In this document: piece after piece, positions 1 through 9,210 of the stretch
How the letters are laid out: each line of letters opens with the position of its first letter
How positions within the stretch are numbered: position 1 is the stretch's first letter
Assembly: GCA_027313505.1 (NCBI GenBank)
Contig: DAHVDN010000008.1
Location: 1 to 64,000, forward strand
Direction: 5' to 3'
Source of the DNA: Candidatus Dormiibacterota bacterium
Lineage (GTDB): Bacteria; Chloroflexota; Dormibacteria; Aeolococcales; Bog-877
DNA: 64,000 nucleotides
The notes under the pieces: model-generated
Database searches by the model: none
What the model saw: the letters and a program-made list of their open reading frames with translations, nothing else
Told to the model about the DNA's origin: nothing
Position numbers and translations under genes: made by a program

Positions 1-223
1 CGGTCGTGCTGGCGGCAACTGCCACCCCGGGTTCAAGGAAGCGGCTGATGCTGCGCACCAGCCGGGCCAATCCCTCGCGGTCGACGCGGTCCGCACGACC
101 GAAGCTGTGGATGATCTCGGCTGTCGGGGCGCCGGTCACGGGGTTGCGCCGGTTATGCGCCAGCTGGAGGTAGCTGACAGGCCGGCCGTGGCGGTCCGTG
201 GCCCGGGTCTCCCGCAGATACAT
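1..223 (-). CDS. IS1634-type transposase, N-terminal part, cut by window edge
   Basis: Not in the ORF track because it runs off the left edge. Reading the minus strand from the ATG at 223 gives an open frame to base 1 starting MYLRETRATDRHGRPVSYLQ, followed by LAHNRRNP and FGRADRVDREGLARLVRSIS. This matches my recollection of the N-terminus of IS1634-family (IS4-like) DDE transposases: an MYLR start, a YLQLAHN block, and a leucine/arginine-rich block ending SISRFL. The DDE residues lie outside the window, so intactness cannot be judged. The neighbours are also transposase debris, so it may be a remnant. Confidence 0.7.
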   Translation of the reverse strand, partial: MYLRETRATDRHGRPVSYLQLAHNRRNPVTGAPTAEIIHSFGRADRVDREGLARLVRSISRFLEPGVAVAASTT

Positions 224-297
224 TGCCTACGATGTAAGCAGCTACTCACGTTCACTGCAAGAGCATGGGGCCTGCCGTCTGTGCCTACACATTTCGA

Positions 298-456
298 CTC
301 GGGAAGCACACCCTTGAAGTCAAAATAGGCCCCTCAGGGCATGTGATCTCCGATTTGCTGCGGAACCCGGGTCAGAAGGCAGTCACCGCGGTCGCTGGCG
401 AGCTCGCGGGCTTCGTCTGGTCCATCGGTCAGGTGGTGGAGGCACCTGCAGCTTGA
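298..456 (+). pseudogene. Possible IS110-family transposase C-terminal remnant
   Basis: The frame ending at 456 contains NPGQKAVTAVAGELAGFVWS, which resembles the C-terminal block of IS110/IS116 transposases (vAvARELaGFlWA). Only this short tail is recognisable. No start, RuvC-like or Tnp20 region lies upstream in frame, so it would be a decayed end fragment. The match is short and rests on memory of the family, so the call is tentative. It sits between two other transposase fragments, which makes an IS origin more plausible. Confidence 0.4.
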
Positions 457-703
457 TCTCTCCTGCGATCTCGGAAGGTGCGGTCGAGGTCGGCCACTTC
501 AGCCGAGAACTGTCGATTCTTCTTTGCGGTACCCAACCTGCGCTTCAAGTCAGAGGCAGCTCGGCGACGAATCACTGTCATGCGGCTCTGGCCCTTGTCT
601 TTCGCTTCCACGGTGGGCTCCGTGCGGGGCCGAAGTGGTGCTGGCATACGTCGCGGTACGGAAGCCCCCGACTGGCGCCGCCGGCGCAGATCTTCTATCC
701 CGC

Positions 704-1087
704 TCATGCCGCCGTCTCCTTTCGAACATCTTCCACAAGCGACTGCTCGTGGTCGACCCGGAAGTGGGCTACGGTCGCGTGATCCGGCCCTCGGTTGGTG
801 CAGATCACCCGGTACGCGATGTCATTCTCGCCGAGCTGCTCGATCCGCAGCGAGGAGCGTACTCCTTCGCAATATGCGTACATCAGCAGGGTCAGCATCG
901 TCTCCGGGTCGTAGGCTGTCCGTCCCCCTCCGTCGTTGTGGTGGCGGGCGTGGAAGGCCTTCGTGTTCACCTTCCCCACCACGTCGATCAGGAACCAGGC
1001 CAGATGTCACTCGGGCAGCCGCTCCCGCATGCTGGTCGGCGGCAGGAATAGCTGATCGCGACCGCGCGGTCCGTAGCTGTATGCCAT
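704..1087 (-). pseudogene. IS1182-type transposase N-terminal fragment with internal stop
   Basis: From the ATG at 1087 the minus strand reads MAYSYGPRGRDQLFLPPTS, then RERLPE, a TGA at 1009-1007, and continues in the same frame HLAWFLIDVVGK. It then reads AYDPETMLTLLMYAYCEG and DHATVAHFRVDHE before a stop near 704. This is the DUF772-type N-terminal domain of IS1182/IS5-like transposases. The in-frame stop replaces the residue before HLAWF, and the DDE catalytic domain is missing, so it cannot be active. The ORF track shows only the part after the stop. Confidence 0.75.
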
Positions 1088-1208
1088 GCCTCCGTTTGGC
1101 ATCCCCTCCCAGCTCTCGGCCACCCTCCCGCATTTCGCGACAGCCTGCAGGGCGGTTTTTGACCACCGTCGTCCCGCGGCCGAGTCCTATCCCGGTCCCC
1201 AAGCCCAT

Positions 1209-3281
1209 TCAGCTGCCATCCAACTCCCGGACCATGATCTCGGGGTCAGTTGTGGGAAGGCGGCATGCGAACCGGCGACAGACGTGCGCTGTCGGCAGGC
1301 CGTCGCGCAGGACCCTCCCGCGTACCAGGGGCGGCCCACTTTGTGCCACCGATGCCGGTGCAGCCATGAGCCCCACGCCGATAGCGAGATTGGGGCGGTG
1401 ACGCTCTCGAGCTCGTCGGAGGAGGGCTAGGTGTGTGGGGGCCGGCGCCGCGCTGACGAGCGCCAGCTCGACCAGGCCACTGCTCAACAGCTGAGCGCTC
1501 TGGAGAAAGCCGCCGAATGCCGCGGGCACCCTGAGGCCGGCTGGACACAGCAGCGCCAGGGCCGCCTCGGCCCGTTCCCCCCAGGCGGCGACGCCTGTCA
1601 GGGCGAAGAGGCGCAGGCACAGCTCAACCATCAGCGAGTTGCCCGACCTGGTAGCCCCGTCCTCGAGAGCACGCGGACGCAGCCTCAAGAGCGGATCCTG
1701 ATCCGCTGCGACGTCGTACCAGACTGCGTCGTTGGGAGCGCGCAGCTCCCGATCGGCCTGCTCAGCCAAGTTCACGGCTCGGTCGAACCAAATTGCTTCC
1801 CCGGTTACCTCGTGCAGCCTGAGCCCCGCCAGGGCGGTGGCGGCGAGGTCCTCAAGGGTAGCGGGGAGACCGGGGCCGCTTTGACCGGCGAGGTGGGCCA
1901 GCCGCGACGTCTGCATACCACCGTTGTTCATCAGGAGTCGGCCTGCCTGCTCAGCCGCCGTGGTGTACTTGAGCTCCCCAGTCGCGGTCCCAAGTTCACA
2001 GAGGGCGACCACCATGAGGGCGTTCCAGGCGGTGACCACCTTTTCGTCGCGCGGCGGCTGAGGCCGTTTGTCCCTGAGCTCCAGCAGCCCCGCCAGGATC
2101 TCAGAGCCGGACCCCGGGCCACTCGGTTCGGTGGTCGGCCCCGGAGTTCCCCACGGCCGCAGATCTGCCGCGGCCTGGGGCACGAAGCGGCTGCCAACCA
2201 TCGCTGCGGGGTCGAGTCTCAGCAAACGGTTCAACAGCTGCCGGTCCCCGGGCGCAACCGAGTGCTCCAGCTCCTTGCGTTCCCAAAGGTAGGTAGCACC
2301 CTCTTCGCCATCCACATCCGCATCCAGGCTGGCGGCAAAGCCCCCACCTGGCAGCAGCATCCTATCCAGGGTGAAGTCGGCCGTCCTTCGAGCGACTGCC
2401 AGTGCCTGGGGAATCCCCGCTTGAAGAAACAGGTGCAGATAGCAGGAGATCAGCTGTGCCTGGTCGTAGAGCATCTTCTCGAAGTGAGGGACCGCCCAAC
2501 GATCGTCGACGGAATAGCGGTGGAAACCACCACCGACCTGGTCGTGGAGCCCTCCGCGGGCCATCGCCGAGAGAGTGAGCGCCACAGAGCGCAAGGCTCT
2601 GGTGTCATCGGCCAACGCCGCCCTGGACAGAAGAAACTCCAGCAGCGGGACCTGGGGGAACTTGGGTGCTCCGCCAAAGCCCCCGTTCAGCGGATCGACC
2701 GTGTCAAGCAGGGCGCGGGCAATCTCGGCGATCTGCTCGGCCGTGGGGGGAACACCCTCCTGGACAGCAGAGGCCGATGGGACGGCAAGCGCCGCCATGA
2801 GCTCGCCCGCCACCCCAATTGCGTCGTCACGCCTGTTCAGATAGATGTCGGCTACCGCCTTCATCACCCTGCCAAAGCCGGGCAGTCCATGTCGATCGTG
2901 GCTTGGGAAGTAGGTGCCGGCGAAAAAGGGACGACCGTCCGGCAGCAGGAACAGGGTCATCGGCCACCCCCCGGAACCGGTCAGCGCCTGGAGGGCCCCC
3001 ATGTAGATGGTGTCGATGTCCGGCCGCTCCTCGCGATCCACCTTTATGGAGACGAAGAGTCGGTTCTGAAGGTTGGCCAGGTCCACGTCCTCGAAGCATT
3101 CGTGGGCCATCACGTGACACCAATGGCACGACGAATAGCCCACGCTGAGCAGGATCGGCTTGTCCTCCGCCGCAGCCAGGGCAAATGGCTCTTCACCCCA
3201 CGGGTACCAGTTGACGGGGTTGAAGCGATGCTGCCGCAGGTAGCGGCTCGACTCCCGCTCCAGATTGTTCACCCTCCTCAC
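1209..3281 (-). CDS. DUF255 thioredoxin-domain protein (YyaL/SPATA20 family)
   Basis: A 690-residue protein of the size expected for this family. Residues about 15-165 form a thioredoxin-like DUF255 domain with the hallmark NPVNWYPW, KPILLSVGYSSCHWCHVM (CHWC at 52-55) and GGWPMTLFLLPDG. The remainder is the (alpha/alpha)6-barrel typical of the family (CHFEKMLYDQAQL-type motif present as VPHFEKMLYDQAQ). Relatives are cytosolic and of uncertain function, proposed to have redox or sugar-epimerase-like activity; I see nothing that decides between these. It is monocistronic and divergent from the acyltransferase operon, with 50 bp between the starts. A 646-aa ORF on the opposite strand is its shadow. 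Confidence 0.9.
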   Translation of the reverse strand: MRRVNNLERESSRYLRQHRFNPVNWYPWGEEPFALAAAEDKPILLSVGYSSCHWCHVMAHECFEDVDLANLQNRLFVSIKVDREERPDIDTIYMGALQALTGSGGWPMTLFLLPDGRPFFAGTYFPSHDRHGLPGFGRVMKAVADIYLNRRDDAIGVAGELMAALAVPSASAVQEGVPPTAEQIAEIARALLDTVDPLNGGFGGAPKFPQVPLLEFLLSRAALADDTRALRSVALTLSAMARGGLHDQVGGGFHRYSVDDRWAVPHFEKMLYDQAQLISCYLHLFLQAGIPQALAVARRTADFTLDRMLLPGGGFAASLDADVDGEEGATYLWERKELEHSVAPGDRQLLNRLLRLDPAAMVGSRFVPQAAADLRPWGTPGPTTEPSGPGSGSEILAGLLELRDKRPQPPRDEKVVTAWNALMVVALCELGTATGELKYTTAAEQAGRLLMNNGGMQTSRLAHLAGQSGPGLPATLEDLAATALAGLRLHEVTGEAIWFDRAVNLAEQADRELRAPNDAVWYDVAADQDPLLRLRPRALEDGATRSGNSLMVELCLRLFALTGVAAWGERAEAALALLCPAGLRVPAAFGGFLQSAQLLSSGLVELALVSAAPAPTHLALLRRARERHRPNLAIGVGLMAAPASVAQSGPPLVRGRVLRDGLPTAHVCRRFACRLPTTDPEIMVRELDGS

Positions 3282-3331
3282 ACTAGCGAAAAGGCCGCAG
3301 TATCCACCCCAGCGCCTGCGACAATCGCGGC

Positions 3332-4219
3332 ATGGCCGAAGTGGGGATGGAGGAGCCGAACGGCGGCCTGAAGCTGGGACTCAACCTCGCAGCGGCACTG
3401 CTGCATCAGCTGGGGCCTTACCGGTACCACCTCTCTGACCCGCTGGCCAATGCGGCATTCGCCCTCAGCGGAAAGCGCCGCCAGGCCGCCATCCGGAACT
3501 ACCAGATCGTGTTCCCCAACATGGGTCGCCGCCAGGCGAGAAGGTTGGCGGCACGCAGCTTTAGAGAGTACGGTCGGACCAGCCTGGATTTCGTCTATGT
3601 CCATCGGTTGGGGCGCCCGCAGATCCTGAGCCTGTTCCGAAGTGCTGGGGTCGGGGAGGTTCGCCGAATGCAGGCCGCTGGCCAGGGGGGCATTTTCGTT
3701 CTGATTCACCTCGGTGCCTGGGATGCGGGCGGCGCCTGGGCGACGACCATGGGCTTCCCGCTGACGGCGGTGATGGCGGATGAAGGCAATGAGTCGCTGC
3801 AGAAGCTGGTGGTCTGGGCCCGGGCCGAGATGGGCATGACCGCCGTTACAGCGTCGCACGCACCGCGACCTATCCTGTCGACCCTAAGGAGGGGAGGCTG
3901 GGTCGCCCTGCTGGCCGACATACCCGGCCAAACGAGGTCCATCGAAGTCGACCTTCTGGGGCAGCGAGCTCGGTTTTCCGTCGCGCCAGCGATGCTCGCG
4001 GCCCGAACCGGATGTCCACTTTTTGCGGTGACCTCGGTGCGGACACCGGCCGGCGGATACCTTGTGGAGGTCCATCCCCCTGTCGCGGTGGACCGAGATG
4101 CCGATCCGGCGACGGCCCTGGGGCCGCTGCTGAAGGTTTTCGAGCGGGCAATTCGACGCTGGCCGGAGCAATGGTTTCCGTTTGAGGAAGATCGTCTGTC
4201 TGCGCCGGCTGGTGGCTGA
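3332..4219 (+). CDS. LpxL/HtrB-family lipid acyltransferase (PatA-like)
   Basis: A 295-residue membrane-associated acyltransferase. The catalytic H-x4-D motif is HLGAWD (H126, D131), followed by a GGxxALLxD-like block (GGWVALLADIPGQ), as in lipid A acyltransferases and mycobacterial PatA, which acylates phosphatidylinositol mannosides. The next gene is a GT4 glycosyltransferase, the same order as patA-pimA, so acylation of a glycosylated phospholipid is the likely role (inference). The N-terminal hydrophobic segment around residues 16-30 probably anchors it to the inner face of the membrane. It is the first gene of a tight operon; a later ATG (MEEPNGG) six codons in is an alternative start. 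Confidence 0.85.
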   Translation: MAEVGMEEPNGGLKLGLNLAAALLHQLGPYRYHLSDPLANAAFALSGKRRQAAIRNYQIVFPNMGRRQARRLAARSFREYGRTSLDFVYVHRLGRPQILSLFRSAGVGEVRRMQAAGQGGIFVLIHLGAWDAGGAWATTMGFPLTAVMADEGNESLQKLVVWARAEMGMTAVTASHAPRPILSTLRRGGWVALLADIPGQTRSIEVDLLGQRARFSVAPAMLAARTGCPLFAVTSVRTPAGGYLVEVHPPVAVDRDADPATALGPLLKVFERAIRRWPEQWFPFEEDRLSAPAGG

Positions 4220-5384
4220 GCCAGTTCGCGCCGACCACCTGCAACTGTGCTGGCTGGGTCACTCACCGGGCCGACGAGCCGACGGACTCACCACCTACTC
4301 GGAGCAGGTGGTGGGAGGACTGACCGCCCGAGGGTCATCGGTTTACTTCCATCATTCCAGCACGGACGGACCCGAGACATTTGCCAAGGTCGCAGAGGAG
4401 ATCCTGTGGCCATCTCTGCGCTTCAAGACGGTCGCACTGGCCCACCCGAGTTTCCGTCGGCGAATGGGGCGTTGGTTTGAGTCCCACCGTCCTCAGGTCA
4501 CCCACTGCTCCGTGAGCTTCACCCTGGACGATGGCTGGGTGGCCCGGACCGCGTCGGCGGCCGGTAGTGCGACCGTTGCGACATTCCACCTGCCGTTCGG
4601 GCAACCGGGGACGGGGCGGGCGCTGGTGATGCGCGAGCTGCATCGCTTCTGGGCGCGACGGTTGCGAAGCTACCAGCGGGTGATCGTCTTCAGTGAAGAC
4701 CATCTGGATCGCCTGGTCAAGGTGGGATTCGTGCGGGAGAGGCTGATCGTGGTGCCCAACGCCGTGGACACGGACGTTTTCGCACCTGGCCCCGGTCACC
4801 TGCGGCAGTCGAGACTTCCCCAGGCGGACCTCGTCGTCGGCTTCGCGGGGAGGCTGGACCCGGAAAAGGGCATTCGGGAGTTGCTCGCTGGCTTTCGGGC
4901 CGCTGATCTGGGCAAGGGTGCTCGACTGCTCATAGCCGGCTCCGGGAGCCTTGAGCACCAGGTTCGAACTGCAGCGTCAGAGGACCCTCGGGTGGTCTAC
5001 CTGGGACAGCTGCGCGAACTTCCGACGAGGGTGGATTTCTGGCGGTCCGTCGACCTGTTCTGCCTGCCCTCCAGCGCCGAGGGGCTCTCGCTGGCGATGC
5101 TGGAGGCGATGGCCTGTGGCTGCGCGGTGGCGGTCACGCCGGCCGGCGGGCTCCAGGTCATGGCGGGGGCTGGCCTGGAACTCGACCCATTGCGGCTTAG
5201 AGACTCGATCTCAGATCAGCTGAGAGAGGTGGCTCACGCTCCGGAGAGGGCTCGGCTGAAAGGGCTCGCGGCGAGATCCGCTGCGGTGCGTCATCATGGT
5301 CTCAAGGAGATGCTGGACCGCTTGCTGTCGATCTACCAGGACGCCCGCGCGCAGCTGGCCTCTGAAGGGGAGAGCGAACAATAG
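4212..5384 (+). CDS. GT4-family glycosyltransferase
   Basis: GT-B fold, retaining GT4 type. The N-terminal acceptor half has a glycine-rich ADGLTTYSEQV loop. The C-terminal nucleotide-sugar half has VGFAGRLDPEKGI, YLGQLRE and the donor-binding PSSAEGLSLAMLEAMACG motif. I prefer the GTG at 4212, which overlaps the acyltransferase stop by 8 nt, over the ATG at 4182 in the track. Placement after a PatA-like acyltransferase suggests a PimA/PimB-type mannosyltransferase acting on a phospholipid, but acceptor and donor cannot be read from the sequence. Membrane-associated, cytosolic face. Confidence 0.85.
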   Translation: MAEPVRADHLQLCWLGHSPGRRADGLTTYSEQVVGGLTARGSSVYFHHSSTDGPETFAKVAEEILWPSLRFKTVALAHPSFRRRMGRWFESHRPQVTHCSVSFTLDDGWVARTASAAGSATVATFHLPFGQPGTGRALVMRELHRFWARRLRSYQRVIVFSEDHLDRLVKVGFVRERLIVVPNAVDTDVFAPGPGHLRQSRLPQADLVVGFAGRLDPEKGIRELLAGFRAADLGKGARLLIAGSGSLEHQVRTAASEDPRVVYLGQLRELPTRVDFWRSVDLFCLPSSAEGLSLAMLEAMACGCAVAVTPAGGLQVMAGAGLELDPLRLRDSISDQLREVAHAPERARLKGLAARSAAVRHHGLKEMLDRLLSIYQDARAQLASEGESEQ

Positions 5385-6259
5385 TGGAGGGGGGTCGCCG
5401 GACGAGCTTGGTGGTTGACAGCGGCGCCTGCCTGGCCCACTCGTTCAGCGGTGCGCCGTGGGTGCGTGTGGTGCCGATGTCGATTGAGATCGAGGGCAGG
5501 GCCCTGAGAGACGGAATCGACATCACAGCCGACCAGTTCTACCTAAGGCTCAGTGAGGCTGGCCCGCTCCCGACCAGTAGCTCTCCGTCGCCCGGAGACT
5601 ACCTCGAGGCCTTTCGCTCCACCGTTGAGGGTGACGTCGTCTGCCTGACCATTCCGGCGCGCTTCTCAATGATGGGGCGGTCTGCCCAAATCGCGGCCGA
5701 GATGCTGGAAAAGGAACAGCCGGAACGACATGTGGAGGTGATCGATACCGGTACGGCCGCGGGGGGGTTCACCTTGGTTGCCGAAGCGGCGGCCGAAGCG
5801 TGCGCCTCGGGGCTTGGACTCGAGGCGGTGGCGGCCCATGCTCGTGCGGTCGCTGCAACCGCCCGGGTGATTGCCTCGCTTGACACGATGCGGTTCCTGG
5901 TCCGCAGCGGAAGGATCCCGGCGCTTGCCGGCATCGGCAGCGATCTACTCCACGTGCGCCCCGTGTTCGCGTTTACCGGAGGCGACGTGCACCGGTTGGC
6001 TCTGGTCCGAGGCACAAAGAAGGCGCTGCGCACTGTGGCGGAATTGCTCGCCGCCCAGATGCCAGTCGAGCTCCGCGTACGCCTGGCGGTGTTCGGAGGA
6101 GCTGCCTCCGAGGCAATCCCCGCTTTGACGGAGAACCTTCGGGAGCTGTTAGGAGACCGCCCAATAGAGACGTTGAAGTTGACCCCGGTGATAGCCCTAC
6201 ACACGGGCCCAGGGCTGGTCGGAGCCGCCGCGGTCGCAGACTTACCGCTGCCGTCCTGA
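5384..6259 (+). CDS. DegV-family fatty-acid-binding protein
   Basis: 291 residues, the usual DegV length. It opens with LVVDSGACLAHS, then a VRVVPMSIEI block and the substrate-loop PTSSSPSPGDYLEAF, and ends in the EDD-fold C-terminal half (LDTMRFLVRSGRIP, HTGPGLVG). DegV/FakB proteins bind fatty acids and can present them to a fatty-acid kinase for phospholipid synthesis. That fits the following plsY and the upstream lipid acyltransferase. GTG start shares one base with the preceding stop (TAGTG). No FakA kinase gene is in the window. Confidence 0.9.
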   Translation: MEGGRRTSLVVDSGACLAHSFSGAPWVRVVPMSIEIEGRALRDGIDITADQFYLRLSEAGPLPTSSSPSPGDYLEAFRSTVEGDVVCLTIPARFSMMGRSAQIAAEMLEKEQPERHVEVIDTGTAAGGFTLVAEAAAEACASGLGLEAVAAHARAVAATARVIASLDTMRFLVRSGRIPALAGIGSDLLHVRPVFAFTGGDVHRLALVRGTKKALRTVAELLAAQMPVELRVRLAVFGGAASEAIPALTENLRELLGDRPIETLKLTPVIALHTGPGLVGAAAVADLPLPS

Positions 6260-6930
6260 TGCTGGTAGCGAGTTCGTTGCGCACCACGATCAGTGTTGGG
6301 CTGCTTTGGGTCGGCGGCTACCTGTTGGGTGGAGTTCCAATAGGCTGGCTTATCGGCAAGATGGCCGGAGTCGATTTGCGAGAGGTAGGCACTGGAAAGA
6401 TCGGGACCAGCAACCTTTTTCGATCGGTGGGAATTCTCCCTGCCGCCTTGGTCGGCCCCCTTCAATTCGGACAGGGGCTGGCGCCGGTCCTTGCCGCCGA
6501 ACTGCTGCGCCTCCCCGTCTGGGCCGTGGCGGGTGCTGGTCTCATGGCAGTCATCGGAAATGGTTGGCCGTTCTACTTCCGCTACAACGGCGGTCGTGGG
6601 GTGGCGACGGCCACCGGCGCCATCGCGCCCTGGTCCTGGCTCGGCCTGGCGTTCGTGCTCCTGCTTTTGGCTGGCGGCGGGATCATAAGGCGCAGTGGAC
6701 TGGGGGTCCTGCTGGCGTATCTTGGGCTGCCGGTGGTACTGGCCCTTTCTCGGGCCCCCGGTGCGCTCGCGGTCACCAGCGTTGGAGTTGTGATCTGTCT
6801 TTTGCTCCGCCGCTTCGAGGGGTACCAGTTCAGGGCCCATGGGGGAGCCGAGGCGCACGACGACTGGCGGCGAAGGCTGGTCGACGACTGGCGTCCGGGT
6901 CCGGAACCGCTCGATCAGAGCAGCGTTTAA
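6259..6930 (+). CDS. plsY: Acyl-phosphate:glycerol-3-phosphate acyltransferase (PlsY)
   Basis: 223-residue polytopic membrane protein. It carries the PlsY motifs in order: GGVPIGWLIG, GTGKIGTSNLFR (family GSGKxGATNxxR) and NGWPFYFRYNGGRGVATATGA (family GHxxPvfxxFkGGKGvAT). The conserved GH is GN here, a mild deviation. It transfers acyl from acyl-phosphate to sn-glycerol-3-phosphate, the first step of phospholipid synthesis. The start overlaps the degV-type stop (TGATG), so the two are translationally coupled. About five to six membrane helices can be seen. The C-terminal tail of about 35 residues is longer than usual. Confidence 0.9.
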   Translation: MLVASSLRTTISVGLLWVGGYLLGGVPIGWLIGKMAGVDLREVGTGKIGTSNLFRSVGILPAALVGPLQFGQGLAPVLAAELLRLPVWAVAGAGLMAVIGNGWPFYFRYNGGRGVATATGAIAPWSWLGLAFVLLLLAGGGIIRRSGLGVLLAYLGLPVVLALSRAPGALAVTSVGVVICLLLRRFEGYQFRAHGGAEAHDDWRRRLVDDWRPGPEPLDQSSV

Positions 6931-6940
6931 ACTCGACGAC

Positions 6941-8341
<1,401 letters not shown>

Positions 8342-8342
8342 A

Positions 8343-8414
8343 GGCGCCCCTGGTTCAGTCGCTCCAATCTCCGTTCCGAAGGGGTAGATGACCGGAGCCT
8401 TCTTTTGGGGCGCC
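8343..8414. terminator. Probable bidirectional terminator between convergent genes
   Basis: Between the fumC stop and the convergent 8435-8959 gene lies an outer inverted repeat, GGCGCCCC (8343-8350) with GGGGCGCC (8407-8414). Inside it is a weaker GAAGG/CCTTC pair (8378-8382/8398-8402) followed by TTTT. The position in a convergent gap and the T run suggest termination; the pairing is modest. Confidence 0.4.
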
Positions 8415-8434
8415 AAGCCTTGGCCTGGGCGCGG

Positions 8435-8959
8435 TTAGCTAGTCAGCGGCTCCGGCTCCAGAAGGGTACTCACGTACCAGCGGCCACCCACCTCCACGCT
8501 TTGGAGATTCGCGGGAAGTCCCAGCGGTTGACGCTGAAGCAGCTGGCAGCTGTAATGATCTGCCGAGGTTCGGCGATAGCACACCTCGACTGTCAGATTC
8601 ACTGTCGCCGAACTTCCCTGGAAAACCGCTCCCTGCACCGCGGGGGACACCAGAACAACGTGATCTGCACTCAGCGTCCGCAGCTCGGCACTGGCCTTGT
8701 CCCGTTCGGAGGGAGGGAGATAGGACTCAAGTTGCTGGAGATTTGCTGACCTGACGGCTGCGAGGTACCCAACAGCCGCGGCGGCCGGAGTGCTGTGTGA
8801 CGCCGATGGCTGGGGGTGGGTGGTCACCAACTTGAGGAGGATCAGGACCGCCAGCGCCGCCACGGCAATCCCCGTGAATCGCCAGTTGGCGCCACGTGGG
8901 GGCGGTGCCAATTTTGGAAGCGCTGGCTTCGCTGTGAGCGGCTCCTGCTCAGACTCCAT
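8435..8959 (-). CDS. Membrane-anchored protein of unknown function
   Basis: 174 residues. A short proline-rich cytosolic N-terminus is followed by one membrane helix at about residues 30-45 (GIAVAALAVLILLKLV) and then an extracytoplasmic domain of about 120 residues. The exported part (AAVGYLAAVRSANLQQLESYLP, GSSATVNLTVEVCYRR, GGRWYVSTLLEP) has the pattern of an NTF2/DUF4878-like ligand-binding or scaffold domain: a helix of about 20 residues, then beta strands ending in a W-Y-V strand. The two cysteines could form a disulfide. It is divergent from the penicillin-binding protein. No specific function can be named. Confidence 0.65.
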   Translation of the reverse strand: MESEQEPLTAKPALPKLAPPPRGANWRFTGIAVAALAVLILLKLVTTHPQPSASHSTPAAAAVGYLAAVRSANLQQLESYLPPSERDKASAELRTLSADHVVLVSPAVQGAVFQGSSATVNLTVEVCYRRTSADHYSCQLLQRQPLGLPANLQSVEVGGRWYVSTLLEPEPLTS

Positions 8960-9210
8960 CAGCCTCCCTTAAGAACTCGTGGTCGTTGCTCGCGGGTGGG
9001 GCGAAGCGAAGCTGGTCACCGTCGTGGTCGACGAGGAAACTCATCGTGATCCCGGGAGCCCGCTCCCCCTCAGACAGTGCGATCGAAACTAAATGCGACC
9101 CTCGAGCGTTGCTAGGGTTGGGCGCGGCGCGTGTTGTGCGCCTCCCCCGCCTGGCCGGGTCTGGGAACCAACCCGGGCCGCTGGCCCCGCGCCGCGCCCA
9201 ATCGACAATC
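8960..9210. other. Divergent intergenic region
   Basis: 251 bp between the membrane-anchored gene (-) and the penicillin-binding protein (+). A minus-strand ORF crosses it (8949-9212) and overlaps the next ATG by 11 nt, but it lacks a convincing start or family match. I saw no strong promoter consensus. Confidence 0.4.

Larger units (their letters stand above)
1..1087. mobile_element. Insertion-sequence graveyard
   Basis: Three transposase fragments of different families (IS1634-like, probable IS110-like, IS1182-like) occupy about 1.1 kb on both strands with no intact gene. I found no clear terminal inverted repeats or target duplications. The stretch 457-703 has only unconvincing ORFs on either strand. 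Bases 1088-1208, between the IS1182 fragment and the DUF255 gene, hold nothing I recognise. Confidence 0.6.

Noticed and set aside
429-707. 92-aa minus-strand ORF after the IS1182 fragment
   Set aside because: Does not continue the transposase and matches no family I know; composition is very basic, as expected of shadow frames here.
1431-3371. 646-aa plus-strand ORF
   Set aside because: Antisense shadow of the DUF255 gene; low-complexity Arg/Gln/Pro composition and no motif.
5599-6858. 419-aa minus-strand ORF
   Set aside because: Antisense to the DegV and plsY genes, whose motifs are clear; no domain of its own.
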